From: Roseiarcus sp963751165
GTDB lineage: Bacteria > Pseudomonadota > Alphaproteobacteria > Rhizobiales > Beijerinckiaceae
Assembly: GCA_963751165.1 (NCBI GenBank)
Contig: CAVVTP010000021.1
Location: forward strand, 58,204-122,203
Length of the DNA: 64,000 bases
Reading direction: 5' to 3'
In this document: piece by piece, positions 44,456-53,437 of the stretch
Layout of the letters: each line of letters starts with the position of its first letter
How positions within the stretch are numbered: the first letter of the stretch is position 1
Program-made: the position numbers and the translations under genes
Notes under the pieces: model-generated
Told to the model about the DNA's origin: nothing
Database searches by the model: none
What the model saw: only the letters and a program-made list of their open reading frames with translations

Positions 44456-46297
44456 ATGGAACGATCGATGATGCGTCGCATGAATCGCAGGCGTCTGTTG
44501 AAGGCCATCGCCGCGCTGCCGTTTGCGAGGGGTCTCTTACCGGCGGCGGCGAACTCCGCCTCGACGCAACCCCCAATGTCCCGCGTCCGTCCCGGCGACC
44601 CGGCGTGGCCGTCCGAGGCGACCTGGGGAAAGCTCAACCGGGAGGTCGGGGGGAGGCTCATAAAGGTGCGTTCGCCGCTTGCGGCCTGCGTCGGCGCGCC
44701 GTTCGAGGCGGCTTGCGGCGAAGTCTTCAAGGAACTGAAGAATCCCTATTACCTCGGCGACGAGGTCGGGCTGACGCAGTCGCTCGGCTGGGTCGGCGCA
44801 TGGACGTCAGAGCCGAGCGTCTACGCGGTCGCCGCTGAAACCGCGCAGGATGTCGCCGCCGCAGTGAATTTCGCGAGAACGAACAATTTGCGGCTGGTGG
44901 TGAAAGGCGGCGGCCACAGCTACCAGGGGTCCTCGAATGCGGCCGGTTCCCTGCTCGTCTGGACGCGCGCCATGAAGGCGGTGACGTTGCACGACGCCTT
45001 CGTCGGCACAGGCTGCGAGGGCCGCGCGGAGCCGCAGCCGGCCGTGTCGATCGAAGCCGGAGCAATTTGGGGTCATGTCTACAACGAGGTGACGACCAAA
45101 GGCGGACGCTACGTGCAGGGTGGAGGCTGCATGACGGTCGGCGTCGCCGGCCTGATCCTCGGCGGCGGTTTCGGCAGCTTCTCGAAGGCCTATGGCCTGG
45201 CCGGGGCGAGCCTCCTCGAGGCGGAGATCGTGACCGCCGATGGCAACGTGAAAATCGCCAACGCCTGCTCGAATCCCGATCTCTTCTGGGCGCTGAAAGG
45301 AGGCGGCGGCGGGTTCGGCGTCGTCACCCGCCTCACTCTGCGCACGCACGGGCTTCCGAATTTCTTCGGCGGGGCCTACGCGACCATCGAGGCGACGTCC
45401 GACGACGCTCATCGTCGCCTCATCGAAAAAATCCTCGAATTCTATCGCGAGGCGCTCTTCAACCCCCATTGGGGCGAACAGATCATCTTTGCGCCAGGTC
45501 GTGTCGTTGCGTTTGCGATGGTCTTCCAGGGCCTCGATCAGCAGCAGGCCGAGGCGGTCTGGCGCCCGTTCTTCGATTGGGTCTCGGCTGGCGCCGCGGG
45601 ATTTCGCCATCGTGTCGGCTCCGAAGATCGGCGCCCTGCCCGCGCGGCATCTCTGGGACCCTGCCGTGCTGCGGAAGATTCCTGGCCTCGTGATCGGCGA
45701 CGATCGCCCAGGCGCGCCGACCGACAATATCTTCTGGGCGGGTGACCGCGGACAAGTGGGGGAAGTTTGGTCCGCCTACCAGTCCGCCTGGCTGCCCGCA
45801 TCGCTCCTCGAAGCCGTTCGGCGCGAAAGCCTCGTCAACGCACTTTTTGAGGGGGCGAAGCATCACGGGGTGTCGAATTGCATTGCAACAAGGGCCTCGC
45901 GGGGGCGACGGCGGAAGCAATTGCCGCGGCCAAGGATACGCCGATGAACCCGGCGGTCGTCGACGCTTTCGCGCTGGCAATCTCGGCCAACGGCGAACAG
46001 CCCGCCTATCCGGGCGTTGCCGGACATGAGCCGGACATAGCGGCGGCGAAGCGCAACGCGGCGGCGGTCGACGCGGCAATGGGCGCCATCCGCCAGCTCC
46101 TGCCGCGCGTCGGGTCCTACGTCTGGGAGACCGACTTTTTCCAGCCGAACTGGCAGGACGCTTTCTGGGGCGAAAACTATCCACGGCTTCGCGCGATCAA
46201 GGACAAATACGATCCCCACGGCCTCTTCTTCCTGCATCATGGGGTCGGCAGCGAGGACTGGAGTGCGGACGGGTTCACCCGGCTGAATGGAAAGTGA
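44456..46297 (+). pseudogene. FAD-linked oxidoreductase, two frameshifts
   Basis: The gene starts at ATG 44456 with a Tat-type signal (MNRRRLLKAIAALPFARGLL). It continues with the FAD_binding_4 region: LRLVVKGGGHSYQGSSNAAG, SIEAGAIWGHVYNEV and GGCMTVGVAGLILGGGFGSF. Near 45595 it shifts frame (DFAIVSAPKIGALPARHLWD follows) and near 45875 it shifts again (HCNKGLAGATAEAIAAAKDT). The last piece ends with the BBE motif-like YVWETDFFQPNWQDAFWGEN and YDPHGLFFLHHGVG. Joined, it would be a periplasmic oxidase of about 610 residues acting on sugars or alkaloid-like amines. As read, it cannot make an intact product. Confidence 0.82.
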
Positions 46298-46381
46298 CCT
46301 CGGAATTGAGCCGGAGCCAGCGGCTTGGACGGCGGCCGATGGCCGGATGGCGGGAACGCCGCGTTCGGAACCAAAGAATCT

Positions 46382-47512
46382 CTAGTCCAGAGATTTGTGA
46401 AACCGGAGGATGCTCAACCCGAGAAGACCGACGCCGAGCACGGCCAGCGCCAGCATCTGCGGCCACAGCACATCTAGGCCTACTCCTTTGAGGAAGGTCC
46501 CGCGGATCACGATGAGATAGTAGGACACCGGATTGACGTATGAGAGCCTTTGCATCACCTCAGGCATGCTCGCGATCGGGAAGCTGAAGCCGGAGAGTAT
46601 GAACAGCGGATTGACGACGAAAAAGAACGTCGCGAACGCCTGTTGCTGGGTCGAGCAAAGGGTCGAAATCAACAGGCCGAGACCGAGCACGCTGAACAGG
46701 TAGAGCGAGGTGCCGAGCAGCAGCACGAACGGGTTGCCGACGAAGGGAATCCGGAACCACAGCGTGCCGACCCCGGCCACCAGGGCGGTCAGGGCGAAGC
46801 CCACGCAAAAGAACGGTATCGTTTTGCCGAGGATGAATTCGAAGGGACGGATCGGCGTGACCATGATCTGTTCGAGCGTGCCGACCTCGCGCTCGCGCAC
46901 CACAGCGAACGCGGTCAGGTTAGCGACCATCACCAGGGTCAGCGTCGCGATGACGCCAGGCACGAAGAACCAGCGGCTGTTGTAGTCGACGTTGTACCAG
47001 GGCCTTGGCTCGAGCGTGACGGTCGGCGGCGGAGGTTGCGCGGCGTGCAGCCGTCGCGAGAGGTCCTGCCCAATCTCCTGAGCGTAGGCGGACACGATTT
47101 GATTGACGTAGCCCAGCGCGATCAGCGCCGTGTTCGAGTTCGTCCCGTCGACGATGATCTGCGCCGGCGCCGAGACGCCCTTGCGCAACTCTTCGGCGAA
47201 GCCGGCCTGAATGACGATCGCGACAACCGCGTCCGACTGGTCGATCGCCCTGCGGATTTCCGCGGGCGTCCTCGCCGTCTCGACGATCCGGAAGCGGCCG
47301 CTCGCCGCGAAATGGGAGATCAGGTCGCGACTCTCCTGGCTGTGATCGAGATCGAGCACCGCGGTCGAGACGTGGTAGACCTCAAACGTCGCCGCGTAGC
47401 CGAACACGATCATCTGAATGAGCGGGGGGATGGTCAAACGTATGCGGGCGTACCTGTCGCGGCGCAACTGCTGGAACTCCTTCAGCACGAGATTAAGGAT
47501 CCGGCCGAGCAT
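46382..47512 (-). CDS. ABC-2 exporter permease (YbhR-like)
   Basis: The protein of about 376 residues has an N-terminal cytoplasmic start MLGRILNLVLKEFQQLRRDR and a first helix. A large periplasmic domain follows (VYHVSTAVLDLDHSQESRDL), then five C-terminal helices with VVREREVGTLEQIMVTPIRP, the ABC-2 family hallmark. It is the second permease of a Ybh-type exporter and follows the first after 4 bp. The frame is open further upstream, but Met at 47512 fits the family start. Such exporters move drugs or lipophilic compounds across the inner membrane. Confidence 0.9.
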   Translation of the reverse strand: MLGRILNLVLKEFQQLRRDRYARIRLTIPPLIQMIVFGYAATFEVYHVSTAVLDLDHSQESRDLISHFAASGRFRIVETARTPAEIRRAIDQSDAVVAIVIQAGFAEELRKGVSAPAQIIVDGTNSNTALIALGYVNQIVSAYAQEIGQDLSRRLHAAQPPPPTVTLEPRPWYNVDYNSRWFFVPGVIATLTLVMVANLTAFAVVREREVGTLEQIMVTPIRPFEFILGKTIPFFCVGFALTALVAGVGTLWFRIPFVGNPFVLLLGTSLYLFSVLGLGLLISTLCSTQQQAFATFFFVVNPLFILSGFSFPIASMPEVMQRLSYVNPVSYYLIVIRGTFLKGVGLDVLWPQMLALAVLGVGLLGLSILRFHKSLD

Positions 47513-47516
47513 CGCT

Positions 47517-48650
47517 TCACCCCAGCGTCTTGCGAAACGAGCGCGCCGCCAGCAAACCGACGCTGATTGCGTAAAGCGCAAGCATCCCGATCGGCGTGAT
47601 CAGGTCGGCGAGCCCGCTGCCTTTCAGGAACACCGCCTTCAGGATCGCAAGGTAGTAGCGCGCGGGCACCAAATAGGTGACGGCCTGGATGGGCGCCGGC
47701 ATCTGGTCAATCGGAAAGGCGAATCCCGAGAGCAGCATCGTAGGCAGCATGGTCGCCACCAAGGCGATCTGGCTCGCGCCGATTTGGCTCTTGATGCTCG
47801 CGGAGATGTAATAGCCGAAGCCGAGCACAACGACGAGGAAGAGCGAGGTCGTGAAGAAGAGCGTCGAAACCGCGCCCCGGAACGGCGTCTCGAACCAGAA
47901 GACCGCGATGGCCAGGCAGAGCGCAGCGTCGACGAGGCCGATGAAGAAATAGGGGATCATCTTGCCCGTCATCAGCTCCATCCGGGTCACCGGCGTCGAC
48001 ACCAGCACCTCCATCGTTCCGCGCTCCCACTCGCGCGAGAGCGTCAGAGAGGTGAGTTGGGCGCCGACGAGCGACAACACCATCGCGACGACGCCGGGGA
48101 TGATGAAGTCGCTGCTCACGAGATCCTCGTTGAACCACACGCGGTATTGCGCCACCGCCGGAACGACCGGCGCCGGCTGTCCGAGGCTTTGCGTTCGCTG
48201 CAGCTGGACGTCGCCGGAAAAGGACGCGACCACTGCCTGCGCATAGCCGAGGGCGATGTTGGCGGTGTTGTCGTCGGTCGCGTCGAGGATTGCCTGCACC
48301 GAAGCGGCGTTCGTCGTCGCGAGCTCTTGCGAGAAATCGTGCGGCACGACGATCGCCATCCTGCAGCGCCCCGCGTCGACGGCGCGCTTGACCCCATCGT
48401 AATCGCGCTCCGTCTCGAGGATCGTGAAGTACTGTGAGGCCTGGAACGCCTTCAGAAGGGCTTCGCTCTGCTGGCTGCCCTCGCGGTCGAACACGCAGAT
48501 CGGCACGTGCTTGACGTCGAGATTGACGCCGTAGCCGAGCAGGGCCATCTGCATGAGGGGCATGAGAAGCACAATCATCAGGCTGCGCGGGTCGCGCAGG
48601 ATCTGGATGACCTCCTTCCTGGCGATCGCCCTGATGCGGCGCAGGTTCAT
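47517..48650 (-). CDS. ABC-2 exporter permease (YbhS-like)
   Basis: The 377-residue paralogue of its neighbour starts MNLRRIRAIARKEVIQILRD. It has a periplasmic domain (HVPICVFDREGSQQSEALLK) and ABC-2 core helices with SREWERGTMEVLVSTPVTRM. It overlaps the ATPase gene upstream by 4 bp (48647-48650). With the second permease it would form a heterodimeric channel driven by the two ATPases encoded at 48647-50529. Confidence 0.9.
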   Translation of the reverse strand: MNLRRIRAIARKEVIQILRDPRSLMIVLLMPLMQMALLGYGVNLDVKHVPICVFDREGSQQSEALLKAFQASQYFTILETERDYDGVKRAVDAGRCRMAIVVPHDFSQELATTNAASVQAILDATDDNTANIALGYAQAVVASFSGDVQLQRTQSLGQPAPVVPAVAQYRVWFNEDLVSSDFIIPGVVAMVLSLVGAQLTSLTLSREWERGTMEVLVSTPVTRMELMTGKMIPYFFIGLVDAALCLAIAVFWFETPFRGAVSTLFFTTSLFLVVVLGFGYYISASIKSQIGASQIALVATMLPTMLLSGFAFPIDQMPAPIQAVTYLVPARYYLAILKAVFLKGSGLADLITPIGMLALYAISVGLLAARSFRKTLG

Positions 48651-49594
48651 GAGTGGCCTTCCGCGCCGACGAGCTGCACGAACACGTCCTCGAGCGTCGG
48701 CTTGATCGGCTCGATTCGCGTCCAGCCGAGATTGCGCGCCTTGAGGAACGACTCGATCGCCGGCACATCGCGCTTGGCGTCGTTGACGACGATGTGGAGG
48801 GACGAGCCGAAGGGCGCGACGTCGCGCACAGCGGGCGCGCCTTCCAGCGCCTCCAGCATCGCGCCGGGATCGCCGCCCTCGACCAGCAGGATCTCGCCGC
48901 GAATGGCGCTGTGCTTCAGTTCGCTAGGACTGCCGAGCGCGACGAGCTTGCCGCCGTTAATGAGGGCGATGCGATTGCAATATTCGGCTTCGTCCATGTA
49001 GTGCGTGGTGATGACGACGCAGACGCCCTCGCCCGCGAGCGAGTAGATGAGATCCCAGAAGCGGCGGCGCGATTCCGGATCGACGCCCGAGGTCGGCTCG
49101 TCGAGGAACAGGATCTTCGGCTCGTGCATGACCGCCGCGCCGAGCGCGAGGCGTTGCTTCCAGCCGCCAGAGAGGTCCGCGACGAGCGCGTCTTCCCGGC
49201 CCTTGAGTCCCGCCATCTCAAGGGCGAAATCGAGCCGCTCCGTGAGCCGCGCGCCCTTCACCCCGTAGACGCCGCCAAAGAAGCGGAGGTTCTCCATCAC
49301 CGAAAGGTCGCCATAGAGCGAAAATTTCTGCGACATGTAGCCGATGTTCTCGCGCACCTTCTCGGGATACCGCGCGACGTCGAGGCCAGCGACTTCAGCC
49401 TTGCCGACGCTCGGCCGCAGCAGGCCGCACAAGATCCGGATCGTGGTGGATTTTCCCGCCCCGTTGGGACCGAGGAAACCCATGATCTCGCCGCGCCGCG
49501 CCTCAAAGCTCACGTCGTTCACCGCGACGAAATCGCCGAAGCTCTTGGTGAGGTGGTCGGCGACGATTCTGATCTCGCCGTTCGCGCCCGTCAT
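48647..49594 (-). CDS. ABC exporter ATP-binding protein (second of pair)
   Basis: The 315-residue ATPase has GFLGPNGAGKSTTIRILCGL (Walker A), ADLSGGWKQRLALGAAVMHE (signature), ILFLDEPTSGVDPESRR (Walker B) and VVITTHYMDEAEYCNR (H-loop). The C-terminal DUF4162-like domain is typical of drug exporter ATPases. It starts at 49594 with a 4-bp overlap with the previous ATPase; the longer frame to 50440 is a shadow. In E. coli YbhF the two ATPases are fused; here they are separate genes. Confidence 0.93.
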   Translation of the reverse strand: MTGANGEIRIVADHLTKSFGDFVAVNDVSFEARRGEIMGFLGPNGAGKSTTIRILCGLLRPSVGKAEVAGLDVARYPEKVRENIGYMSQKFSLYGDLSVMENLRFFGGVYGVKGARLTERLDFALEMAGLKGREDALVADLSGGWKQRLALGAAVMHEPKILFLDEPTSGVDPESRRRFWDLIYSLAGEGVCVVITTHYMDEAEYCNRIALINGGKLVALGSPSELKHSAIRGEILLVEGGDPGAMLEALEGAPAVRDVAPFGSSLHIVVNDAKRDVPAIESFLKARNLGWTRIEPIKPTLEDVFVQLVGAEGHS

Positions 49595-50529
49595 TCGCCC
49601 TTCTCCGTGAGGAGCGCGATGAACAGGTCCTCGATCGAGGGAGCGACGCGCTCGATCTCGTCGACGGGGATATTCGCTGCGCTCAGCGCCGCTTCGAGTT
49701 CGCTCGCGCGGCGGGCGGCGGCGTCGACCACGACGTGGACGCTGTCGCCCATCAGGATCGCGCCCTTCACGCCGTCGCGCTCGGCGACGACATCGCGCGC
49801 TCGGCGCGCCTCGCGCGAGGCGATGGCGAGGATTTCGCCCGGCATCAACGCCTTCAAAGCGGCCGGGGCATCGCAGTAGAGCATCCGGCCGTCGCGCAGG
49901 AGGCCGAGCCGAGTGCAGCGCTCGGCCTCGTCGAGATAGGAGGTGGCGACGACGATGGCGACCCCTTCGCCGCGCAGGCCGTAGAGAATGCGCCAGAAGT
50001 CGCGCCGCGACACCGGATCGACGCCGGCGGTCGGCTCGTCGAGCAGCAGAACCCTCGGTGTGTGGATGAGCGAACAGGTGAGCCCGAGTTTCTGTTTCAT
50101 GCCGCCTGACAACTGGCCGGCGCGCCGGTTGCGGAATGGCGTCATGCCCGAGGCCGCCAGCAGGCGCGCCGCGCGCTCGTGCCGGTCGCGGCGGCTGACG
50201 CCGAACAGTTCGGCGAAGAACTCGATGTTCTCGTCGACGGTCAGGTCCTCGTAGAGCCCGAACCGCTGCGGCATGTAGCTGACGTGCGAGCGGACGCGTT
50301 CGGGATTGGCGATCGCGTCCAGGCCCTCGATGGCGATCGATCCTTCGTCGGGCTTCATCACCGCAGCGAGCAGGCGCATGATCGTCGTCTTGCCCGCGCC
50401 GTCCGGGCCGACGAAACCGAACACTTCCCCCGGCGCGCATTCAACGCTGAGGTTGTCGACCGCGGCGACGCCGCGAAACCGCTTCGTGACGTTGCGCGCC
50501 TCGATCGCGGGCTTAGGCGCGTCGTTCAT
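49591..50529 (-). CDS. ABC exporter ATP-binding protein (first of pair)
   Basis: The 312-residue ATPase has GFVGPDGAGKTTIMRLLAAV (Walker A), GQLSGGMKQKLGLTCSLIHT (signature), VLLLDEPTAGVDPVSRR (Walker B) and VVATSYLDEAERCTR, where the usual His of the H-loop is Ser. It matches the N-terminal half of YbhF-type proteins. Ends overlap by 4 bp with the membrane fusion gene (50526-50529) and with the second ATPase (49591-49594), showing a tightly coupled operon. Confidence 0.92.
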   Translation of the reverse strand: MNDAPKPAIEARNVTKRFRGVAAVDNLSVECAPGEVFGFVGPDGAGKTTIMRLLAAVMKPDEGSIAIEGLDAIANPERVRSHVSYMPQRFGLYEDLTVDENIEFFAELFGVSRRDRHERAARLLAASGMTPFRNRRAGQLSGGMKQKLGLTCSLIHTPRVLLLDEPTAGVDPVSRRDFWRILYGLRGEGVAIVVATSYLDEAERCTRLGLLRDGRMLYCDAPAALKALMPGEILAIASREARRARDVVAERDGVKGAILMGDSVHVVVDAAARRASELEAALSAANIPVDEIERVAPSIEDLFIALLTEKGE

Positions 50530-51566
50530 GACTGGCCGGGCGCCCGCACGGGGATTTTCGCATCCGCGGGCAGGCCGGGGACCAGCTCATGCGAAGTATT
50601 TTCGATGTCGATGCGGATGCGATAGACGAGCGTCACCCGTTCGGCGTGGGTCTCGACGCTCTTCGGCGTGAATTCGGCCTGCTCGGAAATGAAGGAGATC
50701 CGGCCGGGATATTCCTTGCCGGGATAGGAATTGGTGGTGACGGTCGCCGCCTCGCCGAGGCGGATCTTGCCGATGTCGGTCTCGTTGACATAAGCGCGCA
50801 GCCAGACGTGGTCGATGTCGGCGAGCGTCACGATCGCGGCGCCGGGCGAGACGACCTCGCCGAGTTCGGCCTGGCGCACCAGGATGACCCCGTCGAACGG
50901 CGCCGTCAGCGTCGTATAGCCGAGCACGATCTTCGCCAGGTCCACGGCTGCCCCCGCGCTGCCGATGTTGGCGATGGCGAGCGCGACGCTCCTGTCGGCC
51001 GACGCCTCGAGCGCCTTGTCGCGGTCGAGCGCGGCCATCGATTGCTTGTAAGCGGTCTGGGCGACGTCGCGTGCGTCGATTGTCCCCGCTCCCTTGGTCA
51101 GCAGGGTCTGAGCGCGATCGGACTCCAGCTTTTTCAGCGCAACGTCGGCTTCGTCGCTGACCACCGTCTTGCGCGTCGCGTCGACGTTCTGCTCGGCGAC
51201 ATCGAGCTGTTGCCTCTGAGCATTGAGCGCCGCCTCGGCGATGACGACCTGCTGCTTGTAATCGGCGTCGTCGACCCGGGCGAGCAGTGTGCCTTTCTTG
51301 ACGGACTGTCCCTCGTCGAAGGGCAGTTCGACGATCCGCGACTGCACCGTCTTGAAGCTGAGAATGCTCTCATGCGCTTCGATGTTTCCGGAGACTTCGA
51401 CAAAATCCAGCTGCCCTTTCCCTTCAATCCAGGGAATGAGAGCGGCCGAATAGGTATAGGCGACGAGGCCGCCCAGAAGAAGGAGCGTCGAAGCCCCGAT
51501 AACCAGCCGCTGCATTGATGAACGCTGTGCTCGAACTGCGACGAGCGTCTCCTTCACCCCGTCCAC
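50526..51566 (-). CDS. HlyD/EmrA-type membrane fusion protein (YbhG-like)
   Basis: The 346-residue periplasmic adaptor has one N-terminal transmembrane segment (RLVIGASTLLLLGGLVAYTY). Lipoyl halves follow (VEVSGNIEAHESILSFKTVQ; LTAPFDGVILVRQAELGEVV), flanking a helical hairpin (AEAALNAQRQQLDVAEQNVD), with a beta-barrel domain (DHVWLRAYVNETDIGKIRLG). It is first in the five-gene exporter operon running to 46382 and would link the inner-membrane exporter to an outer-membrane factor that is not encoded here. It is divergent from mscL. Confidence 0.92.
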   Translation of the reverse strand: MDGVKETLVAVRAQRSSMQRLVIGASTLLLLGGLVAYTYSAALIPWIEGKGQLDFVEVSGNIEAHESILSFKTVQSRIVELPFDEGQSVKKGTLLARVDDADYKQQVVIAEAALNAQRQQLDVAEQNVDATRKTVVSDEADVALKKLESDRAQTLLTKGAGTIDARDVAQTAYKQSMAALDRDKALEASADRSVALAIANIGSAGAAVDLAKIVLGYTTLTAPFDGVILVRQAELGEVVSPGAAIVTLADIDHVWLRAYVNETDIGKIRLGEAATVTTNSYPGKEYPGRISFISEQAEFTPKSVETHAERVTLVYRIRIDIENTSHELVPGLPADAKIPVRAPGQS

Positions 51567-51842
51567 GAGGGCTCACAGAGAGTTCGCAGGACGACAGCCG
51601 TTACGCACGTCAGGAATCAATCCCTAGTCGACGAACGATTGGGCGGTCTTGATACAGGTCAAGTCGCAGAAGGGCAGAGGTCGGATGTCGAAGCGAGGGT
51701 CGAGGCCGGCCTGCCCGGATCCGCTGCCAGACGGCCGGAAGCGACCCGACAGGGCGACATTGCGGCAATTTCGTATGCGTCGAGGGACAATCGCTTCGCG
51801 GTGGCGTATAAAAGTCGTTGCTCATCACCTCGATTGGGAGAG

Positions 51843-52283
51843 ATGGCGATGCTGAAGGGTTTCAAAAATTTTCTCATGCGCGGCGATGTCATTGTCGTCG
51901 CTGTCGGCTTGTCCGTGGCTCTGGCGTTCAGCAATCTGGTCAAGGCGTTCACCGACGACATCATCAACCCGTTGATTGCCGCGGCGCAAGGGCATGTAAA
52001 GGGCCCCGGACTAGGGTGGCAGCTGGTCAGCGGCGGCGGCGATGGCACCTATCTGAACTTGGGATCGCTTATATCCGCCATCATCTACTTCATCATATTT
52101 ATGGCGGTCGTGTATTTCCTGATCGTCATGCCGTACAAGTTCGTTATGGCTCGCACCGGCAAGACGGTCTTTGGCGAGCCACCCCCGAGCAAGACCTGCC
52201 CGGCGTGCCTCTCCGACGACCTGAACCCCGCCGCAACGAGATGCAAGCACTGCGGCGCTGATATCGGCAAATCCGCCGCCTGA
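51843..52283 (+). CDS. mscL: MscL-type mechanosensitive channel with C-terminal zinc ribbon
   Basis: This 146-residue protein begins MAMLKGFKNFLMRGDVIVVA (MscL signature). It has TM1 DVIVVAVGLSVALAFSNLVK, a periplasmic loop and TM2 SAIIYFIIFMAVVYFLIVMP. In place of the standard C-terminal helix bundle it carries CPACLSDDLNPAATRCKHC, a CxxC...CxxC zinc ribbon. The channel opens on hypo-osmotic shock. The ribbon could oligomerise the C-termini or sense redox or zinc. The start at 51843 follows GGGAG. Two hairpins lie after the stop. Confidence 0.9.
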   Translation: MAMLKGFKNFLMRGDVIVVAVGLSVALAFSNLVKAFTDDIINPLIAAAQGHVKGPGLGWQLVSGGGDGTYLNLGSLISAIIYFIIFMAVVYFLIVMPYKFVMARTGKTVFGEPPPSKTCPACLSDDLNPAATRCKHCGADIGKSAA

Positions 52284-52324
52284 CCGACGCGCGCCGGTCA
52301 GGGTGCACGGCGACGGGTCGCCGT
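52280..52324 (+). terminator. Tandem hairpins after mscL
   Basis: CTGACCG/CGGTCAG (52280-52301) and ACGGCGAC-GG-GTCGCCGT (52307-52324) are perfect stems of 7 and 8 bp directly at the mscL stop. There is no T run, so they may be a Rho-type or mRNA-stabilising structure rather than an intrinsic terminator. Confidence 0.5.
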
Positions 52325-52405
52325 CGCTCGGCGATTGTCTGCTTCCGACAAGGCGGATAATGACGGCGCAGCGTCGCGCCTCCCGATAGCCGCTGAGAAA
52401 GCCCC

Positions 52406-53437
52406 ATGGCCTACATTCCCGCCCAGAACCGCTACAATTCGATGCTTTACAATCGCTGCGGCCGCAGCGGGCTGAAGCTGCCGGCGATCTCGCTGGGCTT
52501 GTGGCACAATTTCGGCTTCGACAAGTCGATGGACTCGATGCGCGCGATCTGCCGCACGGCCTTCGACCACGGCGTCACCCATTTCGATCTCGCCAACAAT
52601 TATGGGCCGCCCGCCGGCTCGGCGGAGATCAATTTTGGCGACATCCTTCGGACCGACTTCCGCGGCTTGCGCGACGAGCTCGTGATCTCGACCAAGGCTG
52701 GCTATGACATGTGGCCGGGCCCCTACGGAGAATGGGGCGGCCGCAAGTACATCCTCGCCAGTCTCGACCAGAGCCTCAAGCGCATGGGGCTCGACTATGT
52801 CGACATCTTCTATTCGCATCGGTTCGACCCAGAGACGCCGCTCGAGGAGACGATGGGTGCGCTCGCCACCTCGGTGCGCCAGGGCAAGGCGCTCTATGTC
52901 GGAATCTCGTCCTACAATTCGCATCGCACCAAAGAGGCCGCGGCGATCCTGAAGCGGCTCGGAACGCCCTGCCTCATCCACCAGCCGAGCTATTCGATGG
53001 TCAATCGCTGGATCGAGGCCGATGGCCTGATGGACACTCTCGAGGGAGAAGGGATCGGCGCCATCGTCTTCTCGCCGCTGGCGCAAGGGCTGCTGACCGA
53101 CAAGTATTTGAACGGCGTTCCGAGCGACAGCCGCGCGGCGACGTCCCATTTCTTCAATCCGAAATTTCTCACGCCCGACAACCTCGAGCGTGTCCGCGCG
53201 TTGAATGAAATCGGCAGGCGGCGCGGCCAAACGCTCGCCCAGATGGCGCTCGCCTGGGTTTTGCGCGACAAAAGGGTGACGAGCGCGCTGATCGGCGCAA
53301 GCCGACCCGAGCAGGTCGTCGACGCCGTCAGGGCGCTCGACAAGCTCGGGTTCACAGCCGACGAGTTGAAGGAGATCGACCGTTATGCGGTCGACGCCGG
53401 CATCAACCTCTGGGCGAAGTCGGCGGAGCTCAATTAA
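52406..53437 (+). CDS. Aldo/keto reductase, L-glyceraldehyde-3-phosphate reductase type
   Basis: The 343-residue AKR barrel has LPAISLGLWHNFGF, THFDLANNYGPPAGSAEINF (catalytic Asp and Tyr), VISTKAGYDMWPGPYGEWGG (Lys), YVDIFYSHRFDPETPLEETM (His) and VTSALIGASRPEQVVDAV (NADPH site). The pattern matches E. coli YghZ/Gpr, which reduces L-glyceraldehyde-3-phosphate and detoxifies methylglyoxal. It starts at ATG 52406. Its stop overlaps the convergent MFS gene by 4 bp, so their transcripts are antisense at the ends. Confidence 0.93.
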   Translation: MAYIPAQNRYNSMLYNRCGRSGLKLPAISLGLWHNFGFDKSMDSMRAICRTAFDHGVTHFDLANNYGPPAGSAEINFGDILRTDFRGLRDELVISTKAGYDMWPGPYGEWGGRKYILASLDQSLKRMGLDYVDIFYSHRFDPETPLEETMGALATSVRQGKALYVGISSYNSHRTKEAAAILKRLGTPCLIHQPSYSMVNRWIEADGLMDTLEGEGIGAIVFSPLAQGLLTDKYLNGVPSDSRAATSHFFNPKFLTPDNLERVRALNEIGRRRGQTLAQMALAWVLRDKRVTSALIGASRPEQVVDAVRALDKLGFTADELKEIDRYAVDAGINLWAKSAELN

